Shown: positions 22,878 to 36,000, counted from the stretch's first letter. The stretch: 64,000 bases of DNA from Enoplolaimus lenunculus (GCA_030248215.1 JASANG010001546.1:248001-312000), one strand, 5' to 3'. Notes: generated by a model from the sequence alone, not told the origin. Made by a program: numbers and translations.

Positions 22878-23055
22878 GTCAGCTTTACGCATTGCGTAAA
22901 ATTTTAGCGAATGCGCAACAATTTTCATGCAAATTGTATTTGCACACAACAATCAGGTTTTTGATCTTTAGAAAATGTTGTAAACAAAGCAATGCTGAAT
23001 AGTTGCCCAAATAACGTATGTGTGGCTTTCCAGTTTTAATTATATCGATTGTAAT
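22878..23055 (+). repeat. Family N repeat
   Basis: CAGCTTTACGCATTGCG, TAGCGAATGCGCAA, GTTGTAAACAAAG and TTTCCAGTTTTAATTAT blocks in the same order as the copies at 23558 and 49846. Confidence 0.7.
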
Positions 23056-23239
23056 TGCAAAACACATTGCATAACTTAATGTTCGGTTCTGCAGTTTTTT
23101 TCTGTTAACAGGGGTAAAAATTTGAAACCCGTGCTGCATAATTTTAACGAGAGGCAATTTTAAAATTTACCATATGTAGATTACATTTATTGTAAGAAAC
23201 TGACAAGGTTATTGTGCGAGATTCATTATGAAATATTTT

Positions 23240-23384
23240 TGCAATTTAATCTTACAATTTTTCAATTTAATCTTTTTTAGAATTTTTTCAATTTAAACTT
23301 TTTAGAATTTCTTCAATTTAATCTTTTTTAGAATTTTTTCAATTCAAACTTTTTAGAATTTTTTCAATTTAATCTTTTTAGAAC
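23240..23384. repeat. Tandem repeat, about 27-bp units, T-rich
   Basis: About five units of TTCAATTTAATCTTTTTTAG alternating with a TTTAAACTTTTTAG variant, which makes a two-unit higher-order pattern. Confidence 0.85.
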
Positions 23385-23557
23385 AATAATTGTTAATTTG
23401 TGAGCTAATTTTAACATATAGCTTTGTTTTAGAACCATTAACGTTTTCAATCTATGACTTTAGTCGAAATTTCAATTTGAAGTTTCGCAGCTGTAAACTT
23501 AAGTCAGCAGTTTTCAACAAACATTGCTGCTTATCAAATTAATATGATGATTGTTGT

Positions 23558-23735
23558 TCAATTTTGCACAACGCGCAAAAGTGTTAGCGAATGCAAAAAA
23601 ATCTGTATACAAATTGTTTTATAGAACAAATACGATTATGCACTATGAATTATGAAACTATTGTAAACAAAGTATGTTGGAAACTTGCCCAAAACACGTG
23701 TATATGGCGTATTCCAGTTTTAATTATAGAGATAT
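23558..23735 (+). repeat. Family N repeat
   Basis: Second copy 680 bp after the first, with GCACAACGCGCAAAAGTG, TTAGCGAATGC, ATTGTAAACAAAG and TTCCAGTTTTAATTAT; 300 bp upstream of gene 2 exon 1. Confidence 0.68.
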
Positions 23736-24000
23736 ATTATTCAGCGGATATTTTGAGCTGAGAGTAGTGACTTTACAGTAATTTAAACAACTCAACTACT
23801 GCACAACGTATATTCATGAAAATCTTCATGCTTTAATCTGAAGTTCGTTTCTTAATTTAAGAGTTAAATATACTTAAATTAATGGTTAATTTAAGAGATG
23901 TGTCTTCAACTCAGCCAAAATGTTTCTTTTTTGCATGCTTATAGTTTTATTTTTTTAAATTAATGATATTTTTACTATTGTTCGTTGAAATATATTTCAG

Positions 24001-24041
24001 CTGCCAAGTTTATTTTAATATTTCATCATAATTCGTAAGCA
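24001..24041 (+). promoter_or_regulatory. 5' leader of gene 2, preceded by a splice acceptor
   Basis: A good acceptor (ATATATTTCAG, ending at 24000) lies 41 bp before the initiator ATG. The message therefore probably starts in an upstream non-coding exon or receives a trans-spliced leader. An in-frame TAA at 24036-24038 supports the ATG at 24042 as the start. Confidence 0.55.
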
Positions 24042-24088
24042 ATGAGTTCTGAAATAACACAACATCAAAGTCATAAGGAAACTAAACG
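24042..24088 (+). CDS. Gene 2 exon 1 (initiator, 47 nt)
   Basis: Starts ATG AGT TCT GAA and encodes MSSEITQHQSHKETK plus two bases (CG) of Arg16. The donor is CG|GTATGT, phase 2. It joins exon 2 to give KR-STRLPPSTRPP. An in-frame stop just upstream and an exact phase match with the only downstream GC-rich reading frame support the choice, although the exon is short. Confidence 0.66.
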
Positions 24089-27000
24089 GTATGTCGTTAG
24101 CGTTTAATAGTTCATTTAAATGCTCTATGATTATGTTTTTTGATTTTTGAAATAAGTAAACTCGTACTATCAAAAAACTTAAACTTATATTATAGCTTAA
24201 CTAAACTTGTAAACCTAAATAGAGGACGAACTAACTAAATTAAAATTTTAAGTTTTACTTACACAAGTTTAAGTTAAACTTATTTTTAGTGCATGTTACA
24301 GGAGTGTGCAACTCTGGGTCCCTCATGGTACAAAGTGTACCACCGGGTGTTGCGTTTTTGGCCGACCCCCATTTGTTTAGAGGGGGGTCACTATCTCATG
24401 AATTCCCCTAAATTAAACAATAACGGGAACATGTTTGACGCCGCGTACATAAAATACCATGGTTCGCACCGGTTGTACCCTCCTCTAAATAAAGGGGGGC
24501 TGGGCAAAAACGCAACACGTGCCGCGTACATTGTTTTCTACACAGAATGTGACCAGTTCTACACTCTTGTTAAATAGCGATTATCCACTCTTGGTTTAAG
24601 TAAAAAGTGCAGCCCCTGGTGAACTGCACAGTTGGGCTGTTGTACTCTTCCAATCATATTTTGGCGCTTAGACATATTTTTGGGCTTGGCCTAGGCTTAG
24701 GCTTACTATAAAATTGAACCATTCCTAATGAAATAGCCAAGTTTTTGCGCTATATCGATTTTCCAAACTTAATCTCGAACCTTTAAACCTAAGCCTGAGC
24801 CCGAACCTAAGCTTAAACCTTACCAGCATTTGCAGTAGAAGCGTACAAGAGCCGAACGTTGTTTGCGAGTCGCGTGATAAATACTGGTTAATAAAGTCCA
24901 CAGTACAACCTGTTAAATTAGCTGATTGCTCAATAGTTATATTTGACATCTAAGCTTAAATAACTCAAATTTAGCTTTCCACTTCTTTAGTACAACGCAC
25001 ATTTTAACCCTGGTCAAATTTTAGCAATGATTCTAAGTTCAAAATTACATTCAAATCCAATCTGGTTATACTAAAAGACACGGAAGCAGGAATGATTTTT
25101 GTGTCAAACGCATAGGCTTAGGCTTAGGCTTAGGCTTAGAAATATGCTTATAATACTGTTCCGCCCCTGTTCTTTTATCTGAGGGGACATCAAATGCGGC
25201 AAGCTATTTGATCTTCGGTAGGCAACTAAACAGGTAAACAGTGTAGTTTTTACAAAACTTCGCCAGTGAAGCGACCGAAAAGACAGCGCAGTTTTTTTAC
25301 ATTAAATATTTGGCCAATGTTACTTTAAGAGACGTAACAGTAGATTAAGCGTATTCCTAAGCCTATGCCTAAGCCTAAACGTTGCAAAAATGAGTTCCTA
25401 AGCCTAAGCAAAAAATGTAACCTAGAATCTAAACTTACTCTATTATAGATCCACCAGTAACCTGGACGCCCCTAAAAGTAAAATGGGCCATACGACAACA
25501 CGAAACAGTAGTTTCGGTGAATCCCCAGAGGCGTCAGTGACACCTTGGTATTTTTCAGCACAGACGTCGACTGACACCCCAGACACAACTGTTCCTACAT
25601 GCCTGGTAAACTGAGAATTACAAATTTTAATATTTATTGATTTTCAAATTTTAGATCCACCCGTCTTCCGCCGTCAACCAGACCACCCAAATCTCCCAAA
25701 ATACCGCTGCAAATGAAGATTCATTCAAAACCGGGCATAGCCGCACAACCGCAAAAACCTTCCGGTTCCGTTGTTGGTACACCGGTGGTAGACTCAAATC
25801 GAACGGGGCCTTATTACGACGCGAGATTTATCTGCGATCAGGAAGGACGATTTACGTATGCCAATTGGAACCATTACTGCCCTCCTGGCGGCGTTCCGCA
25901 TAACACCGATACGTGGAAATCAACTGCCCTTCCTACGTGTTATAATTATCGGTAAATCCACAAATGTAGCCCCAAATGGTTGTGAACACAAAAAAGTATT
26001 TCTGAATGTATGCAGAAAAGTAATTAGTGTGGCAAATCTGAAACGTTTTTTCTGATATTTAAGACAATTTTTTCTAAAAACAACACGAAAATGTTTATTT
26101 TCAAAGTTTATTTCAAAACTTTGTCGAAAACTTTTCTGTTTTATAACAGAAATACTTTTCAAGTGCACGTTGCTAATTATATTTCTTAAATGAAAGAAAT
26201 GCTTTCTTAAATATCAGAAATATTATTTTGAGTGTGGGAAATGCACTGTCTATACGGTATTTTTTAGAAGATTTTGCCTAAAATTAAGGTCCATGCCGGG
26301 AATCGAAACTCGGACCTCTTGCAGTCGAGTCAAACATGCTATTGCATCATGCGATAATTGCAATAACTTCCTATATTCATGTCGTGTTACAGAGATGGTC
26401 AACCTCGCTTGTGATTTCTAGGGGGTTATGAATTTTTTCAGTTGGTAACACAGAAAACTGCTATTCGAAATTTTGGCTCATGTAAAAATTAGGGGCGGAA
26501 CGTTTTTCTGCCGGTCTGGAATTGAGTAAGCTTAAGGTTCCGACTGGAACAATTTATTTGTTTCATTGGTTTTTTGCTTAAAAGACTGGCAATTTTTTGA
26601 TTCTTGTACACTTTCCCCTCAGAATTTTCGAACTTTTTAAATTTGAATTTTTTGAATTTTTTGACAACATTTCAAGAATTCAATTTTATGAAATTTTTTA
26701 ACTGCAAATAAAAATTGAAACAATTTTCGGCTCTTGTGATCTTTTGACTTGTAGTGTTTCGAATTTTCAGACATTGGTATAGAAGCTTAGGCTTAGCCTT
26801 AGTAAGGGTAGTGCTATAGTTTTGATGCCGTTCGGAGCCGTCCGTCACCGTACGGTATCGTATGCACCGGACGATGGCGGACGGCGTCGCAAAACCAGCA
26901 TAGCACCACCCTTAGGGTTACGTTTAGGCTTCAGTTTTCAGGCCAAGGATTAAGCCTAAGCTTGTGGGGTAATATGTACATGAGCCCAAATTGAGCAAAA

Positions 27001-30000
27001 ACTCGTTTTTCAGCCCCACAAAGAATATAATTATTTTAATAGATTTAATTATAGAAACTCATACTGCGACAACGCACCCCTGCTTCCGGCCGGATGCACT
27101 TTCCAAGATCCGAAATGGAATTCGCCGTCAATGAAGCGTCGATCGGTGTCGCTTCAGAACAGATGGTAGTAAGTTTTTCGGTGCAAATTTTGCATATTTT
27201 TATCGTCAAAACAAAATCAATATTCTCAAATGTGTATAGCATCTATCATCAGTTTGCAGTGTACAATCGACGGGCTGCCTCCGGCTCAATTTCCAGCGGA
27301 AAATCGATCTCCGGTTTCGTCTTCATTGTAAATTCCAGTGAGTTGATTTTAACTTAGAACGAATTAAATGACTCAGTCTGAGTTACGACTATGACAAGTG
27401 ACAATTTTGAGTTGATTCAACTCATTCTGATTTAATTAATTAACTCCTACGGAGTCAACTCAATTCACTGTGAGAATTAACTCAACTCAGAGTGAGCTAA
27501 AGTTAACTGTTATTAACTCAGAAATATAACTAACTTTCCGTCTGAATTGATTAATTAACTTATTGGAATTAACAGTGTTGTAGAATTTGTGCCGCAGACG
27601 CTAGGAATTTGGCAGTAAAATTTCGTGTAGTTGTACAAAACTTTTTTCGTTCGTTGCAATTTAAGCATTTGTACAATTTTGAGGAAGAAATTGTCCGAAT
27701 TTCTTAATAAAATAATATTTAAACCAAAATTTAATCAAAACATTACAGATAATTGCTCAAATTAGCATATTAAATACTATTTTTCACCCCCTGGTTCCTG
27801 CAAGTTTTGTCGACCACCAGATTTGGTATTTTTGTACGTCCGGTTGCGCCCTGCCACTTTAAACAACCTTGAACCGTTCAAATTCCCTCAGCTGCGTATT
27901 TGAAATTTTGCAGACTTCCGGTATACATCAATTGCAAAAAAACATTTGTCCGATTTCAAACCGCAATATTTACTAACATTCCATAGTTACAAGACCTATC
28001 ATCATTAATTAGCGAAACGTGCTGCATACATTTGAGAATACGGACCCTTGCCTGAAACGCTATTTTAATATCATAATATGGCTTCGCTGGTTTATTTTGT
28101 TTAAAAGTTAAAAACTTCTACGAGTTTATAGTTTGCATTTGAACCTGAAGTAATTCTAGTTTTCTAAATACAATTTATTATTGAAATTTGTAATAAAAAC
28201 CATTCAAGGCTAAAAGACTTTTTGAAGCATACAAACGTAGTCGTTGATATTAATGACAAGGTAGAATGTCTCAAATTTCACCAAACAATGCTGGATTCAA
28301 AAATATATTTAAGTAAATGTAAAACAATAAAGTTTTAAACTTTTAAGACTTTATGTTTTAATAAATTTAAGCAAAAGTGTTTTCTATTTCATATGAGATC
28401 TAATTTCAAGCTAAAGATTAGAAACCCGGACTCTTCTTGGGTGGTAGGCGTTTCAATCACCAATATTACTGTAGGAGCTGGTCCATGTAAAAATCAGATG
28501 CGGAACGTTTTTCTGTGAAACTGTAATAGAATAAGCGTAAGCTTTAGACTAATTTTTTTGCTTGGCTTAGGCTTAGGCTTAGGCTTAACAATATCCTCAT
28601 TCTTACGCTTAGGCTTAGGCTTAGGCTTAGGAATATGCTCATTCTTACGCTTAGGCTTAGGCTTAGGCTTAACAATATGCTCATTCTTACGCTTAGGCTT
28701 AGGCTTAGGCTTAACAATATGCTCATTCTTACGCTTAGGCTTAGGCTTAGGCTTAGGAATATGCTCATTCTTACGCTTAGGCTTAGGCTTAGGCTTAGGC
28801 TTAGGAATATGCTTATAACCTGTTCTTTACATTGGCTTATGAGCTTAATGGTCGACGCTTAGAGGGTCTTACGTTTTGTGGACTATTCGTACTGTCTATA
28901 ATTGGCACGACGCAGTGTTCTAAGAATCTTACTACGGTAACTACGTTTGATTGACACGGTCTTAATGAAAGTGTTTCTAGTTTAGCATTCCAATTTTAGA
29001 ACCGGCTTCCATGCGTGTTTACAAGTCATTCGGGTTTAAATTTCAATAAAATATCCGCTTAAATTAGTTTCAAGGTCAATTTGTAATTAAATTTTAAACG
29101 TTGTGGTGCACGGGGGCGTGGGGTTTCAATCAGTCTTAGATGCGGTGTAGTTGAAACTGGCTGAGTTGTATAAGGAAATAAAATGTAAAGCCCATGTATT
29201 GAACAGGGCCGGATCGTTTTCCAGAGGGGCTGTAGTAGAGTCAGTTTAAGCTTTAGATTCAATTTTTTGCTTAGGCTTAGGCTTAGGAATAGGCTCATTC
29301 TTACGCTTACGCTTAGGCTTAGGCTTAGGAATACGCTTATACTACTGTTCCGGCCTTGTTCTGTACATGGGCCGAGAACAATGGATAGTTAAAGCCTTTT
29401 TAGGAAACTCAGAAACTATGCCCTGATATGTGTTAACAGTAACCATTTCAACATGAATTCAAATAAAATTGCCATCAACTCACGTAACCCACTGTGTATA
29501 TCCTTCGTGAGTAGTTTCTAACAGATTCCGACAGGCTTTCTGTGTCCCTTATAGACACCATTTCGCTAGTTTATATAAGTCAGGTTTAGCGCTGAACAGA
29601 TGCATGATCATACCCATCCCATTGGCGTAAAGAAATTTCAGCTTGGACCCATTTCACATTCGGACTCGCCGACGACGGTAAAAACTTTATTTGATGTCTT
29701 AGAAATGACCTTTGCGTGGGTTCACGCTACTAATTGTGCTCTTGGTACCTGTTTTGTCGCTATGCTCATAGCGGTACACACTAATTTTTATGCTACCCAT
29801 ATGGCCACAAACAGAAAATAATATGTTATACAGATATAGCTAGGTTTGCGAAATATTGACCTTCCCATACAGTTAGAGTCAAAATGTCTGCTTGTTGCTT
29901 ATATAGATGTCAACATAACGATCCTTAAAGCTTGCACATTAAAACGGCTCAGTACAGTGAGTTTTATTTTACAAGTCTGGTTCAATCTTTTTTACGATAT

Positions 30001-33000
30001 ATCTTTCTAAAAATATAACGAATTACACTATCTATAAATATTGTTAAAAATCGCAAGGTACCCATATCGTAACAAACCAAAGACTAGTTAACCATAACTA
30101 CAAACGTAAAAAGTACCCATATGAGTAGTAGCTATCCTTTAAAAATCCTAGAATAAAATACACTGAATTTTTGACAAACATCTCTCGTATATTAGTATGT
30201 TTGTATATATACGTCACATATCATCCCCGTTCTACCAACTAAACGTATACAACAATTTGGAACGACTTGATTTTCGAAACCTACCGGTTCGTGGCTAAAC
30301 CAGAAACCATATGAAAATGTCAAATTCGTTTCCTTGGTGAGAAATGTGACAAATGCTCTCAAGTCATGGGTTTCAACAACTTCAACATCTGGTACACCGG
30401 CCCTACTATCTTCCTAGCGTAAAAATATGTGTAAAGGGGGTACAGATATGCTGCCCCCCACCGCGTTTCATAAGCAATTTTTTATATATGTATATGTATG
30501 TATATAAACTGAAAAATGTCTCTAGAGATGAAAAGTGGTGCCGCAGGTTTATTTGAAATTTTCTACACTCGACCAAATTCGCAACACCGCTGGTCAATAT
30601 ATTCTATTGATGGGACCGGTTTCATTGCGTTCCGTTATGATGATCCTGTAGAACAAATTTAAATGACTTATAATCAATCATGTTTCAATGGTTGAACCAG
30701 GTTTTTTTCGATTTGGCCGTTGTTTGAGAAAAATATTTCGACAAATGCGTTGAATCAAGGGTCTATATTCTCAAATGTGTATAGCAACTATCATCAGTAA
30801 AGTCATAGGTTTTCAAACTCACTATGAATGGCGGATCCATGGGGGGCCACCCCGACCGTGCCCCCCAACAGCATTTCGACAAAACTTATACAGCAATTTT
30901 GTGACAATAGTTCGTGGTTTGTGTGTGAGTACAAAAGTAAGTTTATTACCTGTGAAATTTTGGTCCCCCCATTTTGAGGTCCTGGATCCGCCACTGCTAA
31001 CTATTGCAGTTGTTGAACTCAAAACGGTTACAGGACCAGAGCAAATCATAGGCGAAAAATGTGCTGAATTTTAAGCCTCAGCATTCACTGGTTCGAAAGT
31101 TACAAGACCTGTGACGAACTGGTGATGGGTGCTACACACATTTGAGAATATGAGTTAAGACAAGAAATCGGAATCGTGTGAATTTGACGTTCTTTACGCT
31201 GATATAAACATTTATTGCGTGGGGGTGGTTTAGTGAAAATATAACATTTTTTGTTCGTTCAGGGGGTTGTCTTTAAAATGTCAGTAGTCAAGGAGACGGG
31301 GCTGTAGACGGTCCAAACCCCGTGATCTATGAACCAAGGGGGGCACATTTTTATATAAAAATTTACCCTGTTGTACATATTATTTTTATGGTCGATAAAT
31401 TTTTTCGTGACACCAGAATTTGTATATCTTCTGAATATACCATTTCTCGTTGTAGGTGATGCCGTAGTTGTTAACTCCATCTAAACAATATCTTAAATGT
31501 GTGCTGTGTGGTTTAATTTAATTTTCAGCTTATTTCTGCGGTGGGTAATGGAAGCGAATTTTGTCAATGCTTCAAAATCAAGCAATATTGTCGGAATATA
31601 TTCATTTGAATTAAAATCTGATTATCACAATCTGGTTCAAATTTACACCGAGCTGAATTGTTTCAAGATAAGCTTAATGAAATCCTGGTGCGATATTTTA
31701 AATATATCAAACATTGAGTGGGTTTCTGAAATTTTAAATATTTATTTACTTACCCTTTCTCACATGAATATTTTCTATTTCCCCTGAGACCTACTTTTAT
31801 TCTAGGATTCGAACTCCAGTGACTGGAGTGGGAGGCGTATACCATCACCACTCAGCCATAGGAGCTTGACGCTCGAGCACGAGTTGGCTCTTACGTCTTG
31901 TGGTGATTTACTACTATGTATACGTGTTGCAATTGTTAAACACAGTGCGATATACATTATTTAACGTATATACACTGCGCTTAGTTGCCTATAAGCAACT
32001 CAGTGTGAGAAGGGGTTAAACAGTATTAATAATAAATGTTGTCTTCTTAATACTATTGGTAAGAGATTGCGAGCGTGTGGGACCGGAAGGGCACGAACAT
32101 TGAGTGGGTTTCTGAAATTTTAATATTTATTTACTTAACCCTTTCTCACATGAATATTTTCTATTTCCCCTGAGACCTACTTTTATGCTTGGATTCGAAC
32201 TACAGTTGCGGCGTTCACGTTATAACTGGGGCAGCTTCGAACACGTTTTGTCCAAGTTGATTCAACGTTAACATAAAATTTTGTGATCCGAATAGCGGTT
32301 ATGTAGACCAAATGGGAATGTCATATGACATTGGCTTACAAATCACTGATGTCAAGCGATCATCGTATACAAATAACCATTTGTCATATGATACTGCGGT
32401 ACATTTATGCGAATATCATATGATATTCCAAAATTCTACTAAATATCATATGATATTTACACAGGACAATGGAATTTGTGCACACTAAATAAAACAGTAA
32501 AAACTCGGATAATGCAGCATTAAATGATTTCGCAAGTTGAATTAGCTTCTACGTTTCTGTTTCTCGCTAAGTTTTTCCCAAAATATATTCCTAAGTACAA
32601 ATAATTCAAATTTGAAATTTTAGTATCATATGACATTCTACAGTACAATCAAACTAGTTTACCACAACTTTGCAGACATTTTCAAACATATCATATGATA
32701 CTGGCAGACAATATTTGGAATATCATATGATATTGCAGTACAAACAGAAGATGTCACATCAGGATAGCAGACAATTCAAATTTTTTGAATCTCATAGCGG
32801 ATAAACGGTCAGACAAAATGTTACCAGCTATAGTCATAGGGACGAAACGTGTTCCAGGCTGCCCCAGTTATAACGTGAACCCCGCAAGTGACTGGAGTGG
32901 GACGCGTATACCATCACCACTCGGCTATAGGAGCTTGACGCTGGAGCCCAAGGGGGCTCTCACGTCTTGTGGTGATTTAGTACTATGTATACGTGTTGCA

Positions 33001-36000
33001 ACTGTTAAACACGGTGCGATATATATTATTTAACACACTGCGCTGAGTTGCCTACAGGCAACTCAATGTGAGAAGGGTTTAAGTACGGTTTCTGAAACGC
33101 AGCCAATGAATTACGTATTTGCACGATTCAGTTGTATCAAATGAGGTCGAAAAAAGTTAAGTAAATTTCGTGAAACTGGTCGCTTTCGGTGTTGAGAGTA
33201 AACATTGAAATACGTTGGAAACCGCTTAAGATCAGGAAGAATAACAGAGAAATATTAATAAACCAAATTTCGTTTGAGTTTGCTGATTCCGGTAAAAAAA
33301 GCCTAAATTTGGAAATGGTATTTTAGTCTTGAAAGGTAAGTTATCTTCTTGGTTTAAGCTGCTGTAATCATAAACAACTCGGTCAATGTTGCTCTAAGGG
33401 GCGTAACAGAAGATTAAGCGTATTCCTAAGCCTAAGCCTAAGCCGAAGCCTAAGCTTTAGCAAAAAATGTAATCTAGAATCTAAAACCTACTCTTTTATA
33501 GGCCCACCAGAAACCTAGACGCCCCTTAAAATAACACGAGACAACAACGCAACTTTTAAACACAACTACAATCATTGCCCCTGTTACTTTAACGGACGTT
33601 TCGTTTCCAACGGCGGATCTAGAAATTTTTGCCGGAAACGCGGGCTTTCAAACGTTCTGAAACACAATTTTTACTGTATGCAAAATGTGCCAATTTTGTG
33701 AGGTCAAAAATTGCAAATAAGCAAAGACCTTATCATTTTATCACAAAAACTTTCCTTGACGAAGCGGCGTTCTCCCGTCTTCTGGATCCGCCAGTGCTCG
33801 TCTTTTTCCGCGAGACTGCAATAGAAGAGGCTGTTACAGCTTTGAACGCAACATTGGCCAAAATCAGTATATATCATTCATTCAAAACTACATTCAAATT
33901 CGTTTAACCCAGATTTATCTAAAAGCGAATCTTTCGATTTGTTTGTTTCCTTTATCCTAATGAGGTTGTTTGCTTCGGTTGATTTGACCCGAACGTTGGC
34001 TGAACCCAGCCAAGTTCCCAAATGGTACATACTGGTTCATTCTAAGGCTTCAAAATAGCACAAATGGAAGTTGAAAGGAACGAATTTATAGTGTTGTTTA
34101 GACTGAACCTATTATCGATGTTAGAATATCAGTGGAAACTAAAGTTGAATGTGAAAGTTTAAAATAGAAGATACGCAAAGTGTTGTGCAATAGTTCAGTG
34201 TAAATTCCAGTGAGTTGATCAATCAACTCAAAGAGGGCATTAGTAATTTTTGGTCATTTCTGAGTTATTTGCAGTACAAATTAATTCGCTCTGAGCTGAT
34301 TTAATTCCGAGTGAGTTGACTAATTTACTCAGAATGAGTTAAATCAATACTGAATTCTGAGTTCTGAAAGACCTAATTCAGAGCTCAGAATTCTGAGTTG
34401 ATCCAACTCGTTCTGATTTAAAATCAACCCAGTGGAATTTACTTTGTTTATTGAGTCGGACGCCGGCGCGCATCGAATATAGCGCAACCCTAAGTCTTGC
34501 GATACGTGCAAGTTTTTGCACCTAAACTTGAACGTGCAATTTGCAAGTGAAAGTATTGAAGTCACAGAACACATTTGAAGTTCTCGTAGATGCAAATAAT
34601 TCACTGGAATTTATGCTTTTAAAGCTAATTCGCACTCGTAAACCCAGCCGTTGGTCGATTAGGTGTAGGATTTGATTGCGTTTTTCAAGTCAAGAAATTT
34701 CGAGCAAAGCCTTATTCATGTGTGAATGCTTTGTTGTAGACGAAACTTGCAGCTGCAAGCGCTGATCGAAGATTCAGAACTTACAGCTGCAACTTTTCCA
34801 TGATGAATATACACAAAGAATTTATTTGCGTGTCAATAGCGTTGCAAATCGAATTAATTTATGATTACTGACTGAAATGATAAAATATCAGTTAATGTAT
34901 AATAGTTATTGCAGCCGTCTGCGAATTATTCATACACCTAATTTCATATCAAGATTCAGAATGAAAATGATGTTTCTTTGCAAATACTTGAAGCTGCAAG
35001 TATTCGTTGTTGCAACAGAGTTCTCGCTGAAAATCTTGCACGTGTGAATGAGGCTTTTTAATTATCTTAAATGTTTTCCATTTGAATTTATTTTATTTAA
35101 AAAATTATAAGTTGAATGTTGGAGCTTAATTCTGGGGCCGTATTCTCAAATGTGTCTAGCACCTATCACCAGTCAGTGATAGGTCTTATAACTTTCAAAC
35201 CAGCGCATGATAAGGTTTGAATTTCAGAACGTTTTTTTGCATTTGATTTGTCTTAACTCTGATTCAATTTTGAGATTCGCAATTGCAGAAATTCGTCAGT
35301 TTGAAAACCTATCGCTAACGAGTGATAAATGCTATTCGCATTTGACAATACGGGCGCTGAACTCAGAAGCATAAGGCGCGTCACTCGATGTGCAGGTTTG
35401 GAACTTGCATTCCCAAATAATTTACGCATTACAACTTATTTTGATGAGGGACAAAACTCAATTTTTTGGACAATTGTTTCTCAGCTCAACTCGGGTCTGC
35501 AATTAGAAGGGGCCAGCGGGTTTCAACCCTCTCGGAAAGATTCATCCCCCCACTTTTTAGAAACTTTTATTGGGTTAAAAGTTTGGGCCAATGTAAAGAA
35601 CAGGGACGGATCAGTATTATAAGTGTGTTCCCAAGCCTAAAGCTTGAACCCTTCTAACATTGAGTTGCCTGTAGGCAACTCAGCGCAGTGTATATACGTT
35701 AAATAGTAATATCGCACCGTGTTTAACAATTGCAACACGTACACATAGTACTAAATCACCAAAAAGACGTGAGAGCCCCCTCGGGCTCGAGCGTCAAGCT
35801 CCTATAGCTGAGTGGTGATGGTATACGCCTCCCACACCAGTCACTGTAGTTCGAATCCTAGCATTAAAGTAGGTCTCCGGAGAAATAGAAAATATTCATG
35901 TGAGAAAGGGTTAAGTCTAAGCCTAAGCGTAAGAATGAGTTTATTCCTAAGCCGAAGCCTAAGCCTAAGCCAAGAAAAAATTAGTCCAAAGTTTAAGTTC

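Larger units (their letters stand above)
27215..28053 (+). mobile_element. Family B MITE split by a nested insertion
   Basis: The left end TATTCTCAAATGTGTATAG starts 47 bp after the exon 3 donor. The right end GCATACATTTGAGAATACGG is 800 bp away, beyond a family C element. Confidence 0.75.

Noticed and set aside
27094-27357. Alternative frame through gene 2 exon 3 (MHFPRSEMEF)
   Set aside because: It does not match the phase left by exon 2 and runs past the GTAAGT donor into a MITE.
28566-28830. Interstitial telomere from a chromosome fusion
   Set aside because: The hexamers sit within defined MITE ends, and the same structure occurs at about twenty sites in the window.
28544-28862. Overlapping frames on both strands encoding LGLGLG or LSLSLS repeats
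   Set aside because: They are translations of the TTAGGC array inside a family A1 MITE; hexamer repeats without stops are open in several frames by chance.
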